Virus record (IMG/VR): IMGVR_UViG_3300001460_000016
Span: 1 to 64,000 of that record
DNA from: a virus
Direction: 5' to 3' (one strand)
Length of the DNA stretch: 64,000 bases
Below are positions 26,876 to 34,078 of the stretch, piece by piece. The notes beneath the pieces were generated by a model. The model had not been told where the DNA came from. It did not search any database and was given only the letters and a program-made list of their open reading frames with translations. Position numbers and translations under genes: made by a program. How positions within the stretch are numbered: the first letter of the stretch is position 1; the number at the start of each line of letters is the position of its first letter.

Positions 26876-27438
26876 ACTGGAATCTCCTCCACGATCGACC
26901 ACCAATCTGGTACAAGTCGATTAGTCCATTTAGCAAATCCATTTTTTTCACCCATGTAATACTTACGATAAGCTTGAGGTGCATCTCCATTCACTTTGTA
27001 CTCATCAGGCATCGCCTGTGCAAACTCGGTGATATGAAACCCATAAAGAGTCTTAGGATAATTACGAATAAACCAATTAATCAAACCTTCGGTTTTATGT
27101 TCTCGTCCATATCGGTGTGTATATTCTCGGCACAAATGCAGTGCATGAGAAGACAACCAACAGTAATTACCAAGAGATTTTCTAGTCCAAATTGTACACG
27201 GGTGATTAAGCATAACCGACTTAAATAATTTCATTTCAGAGTTAGCTAGATCAGTTTCATGACTCCATCGCTTGATGCGACGACCATTCTTACTGTAAGA
27301 AATATACTCATGACCATCCATGTAACGATGTACAGTCGAAAGCATTTGAGCTGACTCGACAATCATTTTCACAACGTGCTTATCACACATCATTTCTGCT
27401 GAGATTTTAGGATCTTTGTCCAATACAAAGATATTCAT
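26872..27438 (-). CDS. Conserved protein between gp47 and gp46, unknown function
   Basis: A 188-residue protein inserted between the two nuclease subunits and overlapping each by four bases. It starts MNIFVLDKDPKISAEMMCDKH and contains VVKMIVESAQMLSTVHRYMDG, a SHETDLANSEMKLFKSVMLNHPCTIW-type region split by HPC, LCREYTHRYGREHKTEGLI and AMPDEYKVNGD. The many conserved His, Cys, Asp and Trp residues suggest an enzyme, but no family of known activity is recognised. I recall similar proteins in marine T4-like phages. Coupled translation with gp46 and gp47 suggests a shared task in DNA end processing or host DNA breakdown. Confidence 0.75.
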   Translation of the reverse strand: MNIFVLDKDPKISAEMMCDKHVVKMIVESAQMLSTVHRYMDGHEYISYSKNGRRIKRWSHETDLANSEMKLFKSVMLNHPCTIWTRKSLGNYCWLSSHALHLCREYTHRYGREHKTEGLINWFIRNYPKTLYGFHITEFAQAMPDEYKVNGDAPQAYRKYYMGEKNGFAKWTNRLVPDWWSIVEEIPV

Positions 27439-28487
27439 AACGAAAGACTTTCCATATAGAGTTCACGCATTAAAGTTTTAATTCTTGACCTTTGATCATT
27501 TGGAACATTAGTCATTGTATCTACTTCATCATTTATAATTGAAACGGTGTCCTTGGATATGTCCAAGGAATCTTCTTCGGTGTGATCTACACCCATATCC
27601 TCAATGACTGTTAGATTTGCAACCTTCACATCATACAGTTTGTCCAAGAACTTGTCAAACATATACGGATTATTTTTCTCAAAAACATACACCTTGACAT
27701 ATGAGTTTTCATACTTAGAATAATCGCGTTCCAACATATCCCCGTCTTCTTCGTATGTAATGGCGTGGAAGACGTTCACGGGGTTCTCAACGAACCTCAG
27801 ATCTCTTGTCTCAGTGTCCAGTACATGGAAACCTTTCTTGACGTTTAGATCGTTAAAGGTTAACTGATACTGGGTTCCAAGATAATGTACATTGTTCTTA
27901 CTATGTTTAATATGAAAGTGTCCAGAGAGAACCATTTCACATCGACTGAACAATTTATCATCCATACCACCATCATACTGCACTCCACGCAGAACCTCAT
28001 ACCCATCAAGTTCAAAATGACCAGCCATAATTGGACAGGTCGAGTTCTTGATGAAGTCAATACACTGATCTGTGTTGTTCTTGTTTATCCACGGAACCAT
28101 TCCAATACAAAGTCCACCGAACTCCAGTTCGACTGGATCTTCATACAAATGAAAGTTATCAGTATCAGAAAACAACTCACGAATTGAATTGATTCTGTTT
28201 GTGTTTCGATAGTATGTGTCGTGGTTTCCGAGAATACAGTGTACTTGTATTCCGTACTCGTTAATCTTGTCGATAAATCGAGTGCGTACCTGCGAAAGAG
28301 TGTTAAAGTTCACAAACTTTCTACGATCAAGGAAGTCTCCAAGATGCAGAACCGTTGTGATGTTGTTCTCTTTACAGTACGGAAAAAACTGTTCTTCAAA
28401 AAACTTGAATGACTGATCCAAAAACAACTGTGAATCATTTCTTGCACCAAAGTGCGTATCATTTATTATAGCAAGCTTCAATTTCAA
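27435..28487 (-). CDS. 47: Recombination endonuclease subunit gp47 (Mre11-like)
   Basis: A 350-residue calcineurin-like phosphoesterase that forms the nuclease partner of gp46. Metal-binding motifs in order are INDTHFGAR, HLGDFLDRR, LGNHDTYYR, MAGHFEL and LSGHFHIKH, all intact. The C-terminal part (SRIKTLMRELYMESLSL) would contact gp46. It overlaps gp55 by four bases at its start and the 188-residue gene at its end. T4 gp47 is 339 residues. Identity is firm. Confidence 0.94.
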   Translation of the reverse strand: MKLKLAIINDTHFGARNDSQLFLDQSFKFFEEQFFPYCKENNITTVLHLGDFLDRRKFVNFNTLSQVRTRFIDKINEYGIQVHCILGNHDTYYRNTNRINSIRELFSDTDNFHLYEDPVELEFGGLCIGMVPWINKNNTDQCIDFIKNSTCPIMAGHFELDGYEVLRGVQYDGGMDDKLFSRCEMVLSGHFHIKHSKNNVHYLGTQYQLTFNDLNVKKGFHVLDTETRDLRFVENPVNVFHAITYEEDGDMLERDYSKYENSYVKVYVFEKNNPYMFDKFLDKLYDVKVANLTVIEDMGVDHTEEDSLDISKDTVSIINDEVDTMTNVPNDQRSRIKTLMRELYMESLSL

Positions 28488-29056
28488 TCCTCAAAAAGTT
28501 TTCCTAATGTTCCACCGTCGGTGGTATCTTCAGTTTTCTTTTTCTTCTTTTTTGGTTTGTATTTGTTTAAATCGTTATCTGAGAGTTTAAAATATTCAGC
28601 ATAAGGATTCTTTGAACTAGGATCCACTAATTCGTTATCGTTGGCCCACTTAGTGAATTTGTTCTCATGGTCTAACTTTTCCATCATCATATACTTAACG
28701 TATATTTGTTTCTTTTCTTTTTCTATTCTTCGTATAAAGGCATAGTATATCATTTGCGTGAAATACGAGAATGGATTCTTAGATTTTTCTGGGTTGAAGT
28801 TGTGAGCATACATCAAACAGTTTTCGATTGCATCTCCAATCATCTCATCCCTGAACGGGTAATTCATAAAATTTGGTTTATATGAAAGACGTTCAGAAAT
28901 TTTCATGAAACACTCGCCCATGTAATGAGTTGCGGGAGGTTTCGGATCACCCAGTTCTTCTGCTTGGTTTATATCGTTTTTCCACTTTACCATCTCTTGA
29001 AAGAAAGCTTCATTATCTATGTAATGATCTCCCTTTGTTGTTTTTCTTTTAGCCAT
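28484..29056 (-). CDS. 55: Late-transcription sigma factor gp55
   Basis: A 190-residue sigma-70-family factor that directs host RNA polymerase to the late promoters. Region 2-like core is visible in FRDEMIGDAIENCLMYAHNFNPEKSKNPFSYFTQ split across residues about 68-100, then IYYAFIRRIEKEKKQ. The last residues (TLGKLFED) resemble the short hydrophobic sliding-clamp-binding tail of T4 gp55. A lysine-rich linker precedes it. The gene has a consensus sigma-70 promoter and a good ribosome binding site (AGGGGAA), so it can be transcribed by unmodified host polymerase. The region recognising -35 elements is absent, as in T4. Confidence 0.92.
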   Translation of the reverse strand: MAKRKTTKGDHYIDNEAFFQEMVKWKNDINQAEELGDPKPPATHYMGECFMKISERLSYKPNFMNYPFRDEMIGDAIENCLMYAHNFNPEKSKNPFSYFTQMIYYAFIRRIEKEKKQIYVKYMMMEKLDHENKFTKWANDNELVDPSSKNPYAEYFKLSDNDLNKYKPKKKKKKTEDTTDGGTLGKLFED

Positions 29057-29083
29057 AATGTTGTTCCCTTGAATTCATATGTA

Positions 29084-29112
29084 ATTATACATCATAAAAC
29101 GAGTATTGTCAA
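29084..29112 (-). promoter_or_regulatory. Sigma-70 promoter of gp55
   Basis: Minus strand carries TTGACA (29107-29112), a 17-base spacer and TATAAT (29084-29089): an exact consensus promoter. Transcription would start near 29077, leaving a leader of about 20 bases with a clear ribosome binding site before the ATG at 29056. It lies in the longest intergenic gap of the window (29057-29212). Confidence 0.88.
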
Positions 29113-29212
29113 CCTTATAAGATATTTTTTAGATTTTCTACTTGACAGATTTTTAATCCGGGTTACACTATGTGTGCTAAGAAAGAAAGGGGTAGCTAGG
29201 CCTATAGAGGAC

Positions 29213-29842
29213 TCAGTTAGTGTAGTCGTCAGCATCCCCTGACCAGTCCGACCAATCGTTACCCCAATCGGGTTCTTCTTTAGAACGGTCGGTTTTTTCT
29301 TCTTCATCAAAATCAAAATCGTCAAGTGGAATTTCATCTTCGAGACCCATCTCATCGAAGAATCCTTCTTGCATCATTTTTTCGAACATTTTCTTAGACA
29401 TAGCGAAGTTCATCATGATCATTTCCTCCTCAGACGTAGGAGGTTTTGTTTTATCTTTTGTACTGTCAGCACTCATATCAATACCCAATTGTTTATAGAG
29501 GTCTTCTAAAATACTATTTGGATCTATTGGATCTATACCAAGAGATGCAATCTCATCCTCTTTTAACTTTTTTGATTCGTATTGATCTATAATTTTTTGA
29601 TTTGGTTCTATGGTAGTGACTACAAAATCAGATGGAATATCACAGGTAATTTCTTCACTGTTGTTCATCCAGTCCCTAAGTATCCACATTTCTTTTTTAA
29701 TCTCACCAGTAATGGGGTCGTGCATTGTTGTCAATTTCATTTGCATAGGTCGATCTAGGACAATCTTTTTTGCACCAACTTGATTTACAATACTGATTAA
29801 TTCTTCACCTGAACGAAGTTTTAGTATTTTGTATTCAACCAT
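29213..29842 (-). CDS. Conserved protein with small beta-barrel-like N-terminus, unknown function
   Basis: A 209-residue protein found between uvsW and gp55. The first 95 residues (YKILKLRSGEELISIVNQVG, IVLDRPMQMKL, ITCDIPSDFVVTTIEPNQK) look like a small beta-barrel of Sm-like type. The rest is acidic and probably disordered, with FFDEMGLEDEIPLDDFDFDEEE and a tail rich in Asp and Trp. Marine T4-like phages commonly carry such a protein beside uvsW/gp55 by my recollection; function is not established. The acidic tail could mimic nucleic acid or bind polymerase, which is speculative. Confidence 0.7.
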   Translation of the reverse strand: MVEYKILKLRSGEELISIVNQVGAKKIVLDRPMQMKLTTMHDPITGEIKKEMWILRDWMNNSEEITCDIPSDFVVTTIEPNQKIIDQYESKKLKEDEIASLGIDPIDPNSILEDLYKQLGIDMSADSTKDKTKPPTSEEEMIMMNFAMSKKMFEKMMQEGFFDEMGLEDEIPLDDFDFDEEEKTDRSKEEPDWGNDWSDWSGDADDYTN

Positions 29843-29854
29843 TGGATTCTCCTC

Positions 29855-31339
29855 CTATAGTTTTATCTTAATCGTCTTAAAAATAAATTCTTCTATCTTA
29901 TATAGTTTGATTCGCTCGAAGAAATGACGAAGAGTATGATTCATTTTCTTTTTCCACTGAAGATTATCTCCGATATCAAATAGTTTGGCAATTGACTTAC
30001 TCTCATGCTTTCGTAATTGTCTTCCGATAGATTGAAGAATTCGAATCCGAGACTTGGACGGAGATGCGAAAATAATGTTATGAAGGTTCTTAATATTGAT
30101 ACCAGTTGAGAATGTTCCATAAGAAGCCACGATGACCGCATCCTTTTGTTTCTCGGCGAGGCCACGGACACGTTCACGGTCGTCTGTCTGGACGCCACCA
30201 TGAATCAGAAACACTTTCTTATGTTGGTTCTCTAATTTAATTTTCTCATACAGTTGTTTTCCGTGATTCTCCACAAACTGAAAAAGTACTAATGTGTTAC
30301 CTTTTGTCTTTCCAGCCAAAGTAGAAATAAATTTGTTTCTCTTGTTATTTGTAATGATCCATTTCATTTCTTCTGGATATTTTAAAGTCTTGACTAACTT
30401 CTTGTCTTCGTCACTATAGTCAAGGAGGATGCAATCAATTTCTAATTTAGATAGAATGTCCTTCTCCATTAGTTCTTTCGTGGTAGTAACATCCTTCACT
30501 GGACCAAACAGTCCTTCAATAACTAACTTATGAGTAAGAGCCCCATCGAGTGTACCTGTAGTTCCAATTCTATATTTGGCGTTCTTTAGTTTCGACATGA
30601 TAGAAGTCAACGACTTGGCTTTGAACAAGTGACATTCATCACCAAAGGCAATTTCAAAGTCTTCGAAGTATTTTGCCGGTAATTTGTACAAACTCTGCCA
30701 TGTGGAAATAACGATCTTTTTATCGGTGTTTTTATCTTGTCCTGCATAAATCTTATGACAGTTCTCTTCTACATTCCACCCGTTCATCTTGGAGTAATCC
30801 TCGAAGTCTGAATACATTTGAGAAACCAAACCAGTAGTAGGTACGATGATCAAAGTCTTCTTGTTCGTTTTTTCTATTAGATGACGAAGAAGACCGTAGA
30901 TGATCAGACTCTTTCCTGATCCAGTAGGAGATAACAACAAACATCTTTCATGTTTAATTGCATGAGAAATGGCTCGTATCTGATGATCATGTGGTATGAT
31001 TAGTTTACCACCCGCAGATATTTTTAAGGTATCTGTTAGGTATCGTTTGACTAAATCATCACTGACTTTATTATGTGGTGTATCAAAAGTTACCTGATAA
31101 GTGTAACCTCTTTCTTTGGCGAAAGTAGTTACATAGTCGAGTAACCCAGAGTGAATCTCTTGGGAGAACATGTTGTAGAGTTTTATAGTACCATCCCATA
31201 CCTTATTGCGGTAGGCAGGCATAAATTTATGGCCGGGTACTTTGAAAGTAAAGAAGTCAGAGAGTTCTTTGGCGAAACTTCGTTCACAACGAACTCTAAT
31301 GTTTACTTCATCAATCTTTTCAATAACTAAGTCACTCAT
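29855..31339 (-). CDS. uvsW: DNA/RNA helicase UvsW
   Basis: A 494-residue superfamily 2 helicase that in T4 unwinds R-loops and branched DNA and shifts replication from origins to recombination. It has an N-terminal DNA-binding domain (residues 1-100), the Q-motif-like IPHDHQIRAI, Walker A SPTGSGKS at 137-144, motif Ia VPTTGLVSQM, motif II as DECH, motif III TGTLDG, and motifs V-VI TFSTGINIKNL and QSIGRQLRKH. Length and order match T4 UvsW (about 500). A CTAAATA motif lies directly before the start. Confidence 0.93.
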   Translation of the reverse strand: MSDLVIEKIDEVNIRVRCERSFAKELSDFFTFKVPGHKFMPAYRNKVWDGTIKLYNMFSQEIHSGLLDYVTTFAKERGYTYQVTFDTPHNKVSDDLVKRYLTDTLKISAGGKLIIPHDHQIRAISHAIKHERCLLLSPTGSGKSLIIYGLLRHLIEKTNKKTLIIVPTTGLVSQMYSDFEDYSKMNGWNVEENCHKIYAGQDKNTDKKIVISTWQSLYKLPAKYFEDFEIAFGDECHLFKAKSLTSIMSKLKNAKYRIGTTGTLDGALTHKLVIEGLFGPVKDVTTTKELMEKDILSKLEIDCILLDYSDEDKKLVKTLKYPEEMKWIITNNKRNKFISTLAGKTKGNTLVLFQFVENHGKQLYEKIKLENQHKKVFLIHGGVQTDDRERVRGLAEKQKDAVIVASYGTFSTGINIKNLHNIIFASPSKSRIRILQSIGRQLRKHESKSIAKLFDIGDNLQWKKKMNHTLRHFFERIKLYKIEEFIFKTIKIKL

Positions 31340-31342
31340 TCT

Positions 31343-31417
31343 CTATTTAGGAGAGAGGTGAAACCATGCCATTATAAGTAAGTAAAAAATTGATGAAATG
31401 TAAAACAGTATCATCAT
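31343..31417 (-). CDS. Possible small membrane peptide between uvsY and uvsW
   Basis: A 24-codon frame from ATG at 31417 to TAG at 31343-31345, three bases before the uvsW start. The product (MMILFYISSIFYLLIMAW, then FHLSPK) would be a single membrane helix. The ribosome binding site is weak (AGAA), so this may be chance. T4 also has tiny genes (uvsY.-1, uvsY.-2) between uvsW and uvsY, but no similarity is claimed. Confidence 0.35.
   Translation of the reverse strand: MMILFYISSIFYLLIMAWFHLSPK
31344..31350 (-). promoter_or_regulatory. CTAAATA motif directly before uvsW, doubtful promoter
   Basis: Minus strand reads TCCTAAATAGAGA, five bases from the uvsW ATG. The sequence matches the late motif, but a start site would fall at or inside the coding region, giving a leaderless message. 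The match may be chance. Confidence 0.3.
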
Positions 31418-31452
31418 TAATTCTGAAGCAATAAAGTCTAGTATCTTTTCTA

Positions 31453-31887
31453 TTAAGAACCTGATACAAACTTTCTCCACTCGATTGCGTTGCGAATTTC
31501 CCAATTTCTCTGACTGATTTCTTTAATTATAGATTCAAGATAGAATACTTTTTCTTCTTGATATGTTATCTTCTGTTTCATCAGAATCATATCGTTATCA
31601 GAATCAAGGTACATGTCGATATCTGACTTCAGAATCTTAAGATTAAAAGGTTCCCACCCCTTTTCTTCAAGATCCTCTTCGGATATCTTACCTGTATAGT
31701 ATTCCCACTTTGATCTTCGTAGGGAAGCAAAGTCAAAACCCATCTTCTTTAGATTGAATCGTTCTTCTTGGAGAAAGTTGAGATACTTATTATGGAGTTG
31801 TGGAATCTTAAGAGACTCCAGATCCAACTGAGTATCATCGACTTTCATATCTCGTTCGGTATGTCGTTTTAAATCTTCAAAGTTCAT
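31453..31887 (-). CDS. uvsY: Recombination mediator UvsY
   Basis: A 144-residue homologue of T4 UvsY (137 residues), which loads the UvsX recombinase onto gp32-coated single-stranded DNA. Matching regions are MNFEDLKRHTERDMKVDDTQ, the LHNKYLNFLQEERFNLKKM helix and WEYYTGKIS (T4 DYYSGRG), and the C-terminal helix ending in EWRKFVSG. The start is ATG at 31887; the frame extends six codons to a GTG, but those codons overlap the promoter -10 box. Transcription from that promoter would begin at or one base before the ATG, giving a leaderless message. No strong ribosome binding site is visible. Confidence 0.88.
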   Translation of the reverse strand: MNFEDLKRHTERDMKVDDTQLDLESLKIPQLHNKYLNFLQEERFNLKKMGFDFASLRRSKWEYYTGKISEEDLEEKGWEPFNLKILKSDIDMYLDSDNDMILMKQKITYQEEKVFYLESIIKEISQRNWEIRNAIEWRKFVSGS

Positions 31888-31893
31888 ACTGTA

Positions 31894-31922
31894 ATTATAC
31901 ACCACATAGGCAAGTAAGTCAA
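31894..31922 (-). promoter_or_regulatory. Sigma-70 promoter of uvsY
   Basis: Minus strand carries TTGACT (31917-31922), a 17-base spacer and TATAAT (31894-31899). The -10 region and flanks (GTATAATTACA) are the same as at the gp55 promoter. The -35 box overlaps the stop codon of the upstream structural gene. Predicted start site about 31887. Confidence 0.85.
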
Positions 31923-32512
31923 TACACTGTTACCTCATAATCTCGGTATTGTAGAGTGAGGCTACAAGTTACTGGAGAAGCTTCGCCGTCGGAAGCATTT
32001 AGGTCAAGTTCTCCTAGACTGCTTGGGTAGAGATCTTTAAATGTTATGGAAGCCTGTGGTAAAGATTTACTGTTCAGTAAGACTAATGTACCATCGACTT
32101 GGTAATCTGAAGGATCACCGGGTTTAGACAGACCACTGAAAGGATCTTCTGAGTTATATACTCCACTACTTGCAATTTCTGATCTATTTCTTGGTTGTAC
32201 TTTTTCATCATGGATAGTAAAAAATCTCATCCAGTTGTATATCTCCATCCAGTTGCCCATATCTTCATTTACTAAGAATGATAGAGTAAGCGGATCGTAA
32301 TTTAATTTGGGATCAGCAAAGTGAAGAGTAGGGTGTTTACTTAAGACTGGGGTATCTATTACACTAATAGATGGAACAGACGCACTCTGACAGAAATATA
32401 CAACTTCTGGTGCCTTTGTCATCACGAACCTAAATGAAGTTGTCTGTAATAGATTTTCGTTGTCTGGTTGTCGGTCAAGTGCATACTTAACATACTGGTT
32501 ATAACTTGGCAT
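31919..32512 (-). CDS. Tail-tube-fold protein, gp54-like tube initiator candidate
   Basis: A 197-residue structural protein with the tail-tube fold pattern. FRFVMTKAPEVVYFCQSASVP matches the first strands, KLNYDPLTLSFLVNEDMGNW matches the T4 gp54/gp19 strand pair (T4 gp54 has ELDPLVLSFRMD), and SITFKDLYPSSLGELDL then VTCSLTLQYRDYEV is the last sheet. T4 gp54 is longer (320 residues), so this is a reduced homologue or a separate tube-like baseplate component. It has its own TATAAATA late promoter and follows the gp23 terminator, in the place where T4 has gp24. Tail-tube superfamily is likely; the gp54 role is tentative. Confidence 0.65.
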   Translation of the reverse strand: MPSYNQYVKYALDRQPDNENLLQTTSFRFVMTKAPEVVYFCQSASVPSISVIDTPVLSKHPTLHFADPKLNYDPLTLSFLVNEDMGNWMEIYNWMRFFTIHDEKVQPRNRSEIASSGVYNSEDPFSGLSKPGDPSDYQVDGTLVLLNSKSLPQASITFKDLYPSSLGELDLNASDGEASPVTCSLTLQYRDYEVTVY

Positions 32513-32527
32513 AGTGTTTCTCCAATA

Positions 32528-32535
32528 TATTTATA
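32528..32535 (-). promoter_or_regulatory. Late promoter TATAAATA of the gp54-like gene
   Basis: Exact T4 late promoter octamer on the minus strand, 16 bases before the ATG at 32512, with GGAG between. It abuts the T-tract of the gp23 terminator. Confidence 0.85.
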
Positions 32536-32536
32536 T

Positions 32537-32573
32537 ACAAAAAGAAACAGGGGAGACCGAAGTCTCCCCTGTT
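32537..32573 (-). terminator. Strong intrinsic terminator after gp23
   Basis: A perfect 12-bp stem (AACAGGGGAGAC / GTCTCCCCTGTT) closed by the stable TTCG tetraloop on the minus strand and followed by TCTTTTTG. Hairpin at 32546-32573. It ends the capsid operon directly upstream of the next late promoter. Confidence 0.93.
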
Positions 32574-32609
32574 CCTAGTGTCGGATCAAGTCCGAGTTTT
32601 AGTTATCTA

Positions 32610-34055
32610 TCACTGAGTTGCACCACTACCAGAGTTGATACCGTGAAGGTTATCAATTCTGAAGATACGGTAGTACTGGTTGAGGCGAGCACCGAGGTTC
32701 TCACCGTCGGCACCACCGGCCGTACCGGGAACGAATGGGTTAGAGACAAGACCGTAACGGGTCTTGAATCCGATCTTGGGCTGGAAGGTATTCTCACCAA
32801 CCGCACGAACCATCTGTAGTGGAACGTATGGGCAGTAGAAGAGTCCGGCGTCATACTGACTGGAACCCTTATAACCTACGACGCAGTAGTTGAAGTCGGC
32901 GTATGGGTCAATGTAGACCTTTAGGCGACCGTTGAGTGTACCGACAAAGGTGTTGCCTGTGTCGTCAACTTGGAGACTTCCGCCACCCATTGGGGTTGAC
33001 TGAAGTGATCCACTGAGTGCGAGTGCAGCAGCGACATCTGAAGAACAGATGACGATGTTACCCTTACCGCGTCGAGTTTGTCGTGCGACAAGGTTGGCTT
33101 CACGTTCGATTTGGAAGAGCAGACCACGGAAGCGTTCTGCGGACCATCGACCGTCTGAGTCGGAGAGGATATTGTAGACACCACCGATACCGCCGGCGAC
33201 ACCGAAGGATACTCCAGCAGCGGCCTTACCGTGGAGGTCAAGTTGCTGACAACCAAGTTTGGAAACCTTGAGAATGGTACGAACAACTTCTCGGTTGATT
33301 TCCGCGAGGATTTCAGTTGAGAGGATGTTAGCGAGTTCGGTCTCGGCATCAAGTCCGTGAACAGCACGGAGGTCTTGAGCGAGTTCAGTTGAGTATTCGG
33401 CCTTGAGGGCACGAGTCTTCGCCTGAACTGCGGTTCTCTCGATGGAGAATGCCATTTGCTGGAATGCACTGGCACCAGATCCGTCGAGTGCTTCAGCATT
33501 CGGAGTGGTGAGTCCACCGCTAACGAACCCGGTGATTGGATCACCCTGTGATGCTCCGGGCGCTGTTCCATCCAAGAAGACACTATCACTTGAGAGTGCT
33601 GGATCACCAGTTGTTAAACCACCAGCGTTTGTGGCGTAACCTGTACGAGCTTCGTCGAAGAGTGCTTCGTCACCACGAGCATCAGCTGCGGAAACGTAGT
33701 TGCTCTTCATTGCAAAGATAAGTCCGGTAGGACCAGTCATTGGCTGGACACCGCAGATATCATAAGCAATTAGGTTTGGCATGGAACGACGAACCAGTGA
33801 GATAAGCACTGGGTCGAAGGACTGAACATTCCCTTGACTGTGTGCGTTGTTACCAATACCATTAACCATACCAAGCTGCATACCGCTGTTTGGAACGGCT
33901 TCAGAGAGGTACTGTTCTTGGTTCTCAAGAAGAACGGCTGTGACATTCTTCTTGTATGAATCGGTAATTGTTGGCAGTTCTGGATGTTCCAGAATTGGTT
34001 GCCATTTTGATTTTACTTGCTCAGCGAGCGAAGCAGTTTGATCGTAGTTAGACAT
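32610..34055 (-). CDS. 23: Major capsid protein gp23
   Basis: A 481-residue HK97-fold major capsid protein, the main head subunit (T4: 521 residues). Characteristic sequences are LVRRSMPNLIAYDICGVQPMTGPTG, GDEALFDEARTGYATNAGG near the N-terminal third and FAMK-like GLIFAMKSNYV. The N-terminal 52 residues should be removed by the gp21 protease: YLSE followed by AVPNSG fits the L-x-E cleavage motif. The ribosome binding site AAAGGAGA is strong. It is transcribed with gp22 from the CTAAATA promoter at 35249-35255 and ends in a strong terminator. No gp24 vertex gene follows, so gp23 may also form the vertices. Confidence 0.96.
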   Translation of the reverse strand: MSNYDQTASLAEQVKSKWQPILEHPELPTITDSYKKNVTAVLLENQEQYLSEAVPNSGMQLGMVNGIGNNAHSQGNVQSFDPVLISLVRRSMPNLIAYDICGVQPMTGPTGLIFAMKSNYVSAADARGDEALFDEARTGYATNAGGLTTGDPALSSDSVFLDGTAPGASQGDPITGFVSGGLTTPNAEALDGSGASAFQQMAFSIERTAVQAKTRALKAEYSTELAQDLRAVHGLDAETELANILSTEILAEINREVVRTILKVSKLGCQQLDLHGKAAAGVSFGVAGGIGGVYNILSDSDGRWSAERFRGLLFQIEREANLVARQTRRGKGNIVICSSDVAAALALSGSLQSTPMGGGSLQVDDTGNTFVGTLNGRLKVYIDPYADFNYCVVGYKGSSQYDAGLFYCPYVPLQMVRAVGENTFQPKIGFKTRYGLVSNPFVPGTAGGADGENLGARLNQYYRIFRIDNLHGINSGSGATQ

Positions 34056-34078
34056 CTAAAATCTCCTTTTGATTTAGA

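Noticed and set aside
29150-29210. Palindrome around AGGCCT in the gp55 upstream gap as a terminator
   Set aside because: The core palindrome has no room for a loop and is not followed by a T-tract.
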